Part shown: positions 4,243-5,288 of the stretch, in pieces
How positions within the stretch are numbered: the first letter of the stretch is position 1
How the letters are laid out: each line of letters begins with the position of its first letter
Assembly: GCA_900545875.1 (NCBI GenBank)
Contig: URAQ01000131.1
Coordinates: 1 to 5,288, forward strand
Length of the DNA stretch: 5,288 bases
Direction: 5' to 3'
Origin: an uncultured Collinsella sp.
GTDB taxonomy: Bacteria > Actinomycetota > Coriobacteriia > Coriobacteriales > Coriobacteriaceae
Notes under the pieces: model-generated
The model's input: the letters and a program-made list of their open reading frames with translations, nothing else
What the model was told of the DNA's origin: nothing
Database searches by the model: none
Made by a program: the position numbers and the translations under genes

Positions 4243-5288
4243 ATGAACGTACTTGTTGTCAACGCCGGCAGCTCAAGCCTTAAATATCAGCTTTTGGACA
4301 CCGATACCCGCGAGGTTTTCGCTAAAGGCAACTGCGAGCGTATCGGCTCGGAGATGGGCATCTTTGGCCATTCCGAGAACGGTGGCGCCAAGCAGACCGA
4401 GGAGATTCCTTTCCCCGACCACCGCTCGGCTATCGCGCGCGTGCTCGAGGAGCTCGAGAAGACCGACTTTACGATTGATGGCATCGGCCACCGTATCGTT
4501 CAGGGCGGCTGGTACTTCGATGATTCCGCGGTCGTCGACGATGAGGTCATGGCCAAGATCATTGAGGTGGCCCCGCTCGCCCCGCTGCACAACTACGGCG
4601 AGGCCGCAGCGATTGAGTATTGCCGCGAGAAGTATCCGGAACTGCCCAACGTGGCCGTCTTCGACACGTCGTTCCATATGACGATGCCCGAAGTCGCCTA
4701 CACCTACGCCCTGCCCAGGGACGTGTGCGACAAGTACCACGTGCGCAAGTACGGAGCCCACGGCACGAGCCACCGTTACGAGTGGATGATGGCCAAGGAG
4801 ATTCTGGGCACGCGCTGCCACCGTCTGCTTTCGTGCCACCTGGGCAACGGCGCCTCGCTCGCCGCTATCGAGGACGGCATATGCCGCGACACCACGATGG
4901 GTCTCACGCCGCTCGACGGCCTGATGATGGGTACCCGTCGCGGTTCCATCGACCCGGCCACCGTGTGCTACCTGCAGCGCGAGGGCGGATACAGTTACCA
5001 GGAAGTCGACGACATGATGAACAAGCGGTCTGGTCTGCTTGCCATCTCGGGTATCTCCAACGACGCCCGCGACATCCGTACGCGCGCCTCCGAGGGCGAT
5101 GAGCGCTGCCTGCTCGCCTTCGATATGTTCGCCTACAAGGCCATGCAGCAGGCTGGCTCCATGATCGCCTCCATGGCGGGCGTGGACACCATCACCTTTA
5201 CCGCCGGCATCGGCGAGAACGACTGGTCGATCCGCAAGGCCTTCTGCGACTGCTTTGAGTGGCTGGGCGTACGCATCGACAACAACAA
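4243..5288 (+). CDS. ackA: Acetate kinase, tandem copy 2 (partial, runs off the window)
   Basis: The frame is open from ATG 4243 to the end of the window: 348 complete codons of an expected 390-400, so only the C-terminal part with the catalytic Glu motif is missing. Motifs: NAGSSSLKY (7-15), GHRIVQGG with Arg84, APLHN with His116, FDTSFH with Asp141, KYGAHGTSH with His173, CHLGNGAS (198-205), MGTRRGSIDP with Arg232, FTAGIGEN (319-326). All visible motifs match the family consensus more closely than copy 1. By hand alignment it shares about 213 of 348 positions with copy 1 with one single-residue gap; residues 181-197 are almost wholly different. AAGGAG (4233-4238) lies 4 bases before the start. 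The gene follows copy 1 by 164 bp, with a terminator and a dyad between, so it probably has its own promoter. Acetate kinase is the best name; substrate preference between acetate and propionate cannot be read from the sequence. Confidence 0.94.
   Translation, partial: MNVLVVNAGSSSLKYQLLDTDTREVFAKGNCERIGSEMGIFGHSENGGAKQTEEIPFPDHRSAIARVLEELEKTDFTIDGIGHRIVQGGWYFDDSAVVDDEVMAKIIEVAPLAPLHNYGEAAAIEYCREKYPELPNVAVFDTSFHMTMPEVAYTYALPRDVCDKYHVRKYGAHGTSHRYEWMMAKEILGTRCHRLLSCHLGNGASLAAIEDGICRDTTMGLTPLDGLMMGTRRGSIDPATVCYLQREGGYSYQEVDDMMNKRSGLLAISGISNDARDIRTRASEGDERCLLAFDMFAYKAMQQAGSMIASMAGVDTITFTAGIGENDWSIRKAFCDCFEWLGVRIDNN

Overview
The window looks like ordinary chromosomal DNA from a GC-rich bacterium. 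All recognisable genes lie on the + strand. The style suggests an anaerobic actinobacterium of the Coriobacteriia, such as Collinsella: C/G-ending codons in the housekeeping genes, clear Shine-Dalgarno sites, and acetate kinases with the shared variant GHRIVQGGWYF. That placement is an inference from sequence style and not from a database match.

Layout, left to right. (1) The 3' end of xseB, the exonuclease VII small subunit (1-182). (2) A complete HIT-family nucleotide-binding hydrolase (232-567), preceded by a perfect TATAAT inside an inverted repeat. (3) A LysR-type regulator (609-1499) and, 119 bp further on, a 12-helix major facilitator transporter (1619-2770). These two are visibly AT-richer than their neighbours and look like an accessory pair set into a housekeeping region. 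(4) Two tandem acetate kinase genes: a complete copy (2900-4078) and a second copy (4243 to the window edge), separated by an intrinsic terminator and an AT-rich regulatory region. No gap between genes reaches 300 bases.

Function. The two acetate kinases would convert acyl phosphate plus ADP to the carboxylate plus ATP, the energy-yielding last step of fermentation. No phosphotransacetylase gene is visible beside them. By hand count they share about 61% of residues. Copy 1 has changed several active-site motif residues that copy 2 keeps, so the pair may have divided its roles by substrate, direction or regulation. The shared element GATAACTT upstream of both genes and a 17-bp perfect dyad before copy 2 suggest a common regulator. 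The LysR protein may control the adjacent transporter; a CGTCAA-N7-TTGACG dyad in the gap between them is a candidate operator.

Nothing here amounts to a clear new defence, mobile or RNA system. The points most worth checking are the diverged tandem acetate kinases with their upstream motifs, and a strong terminator-like hairpin inside the lysR coding sequence.
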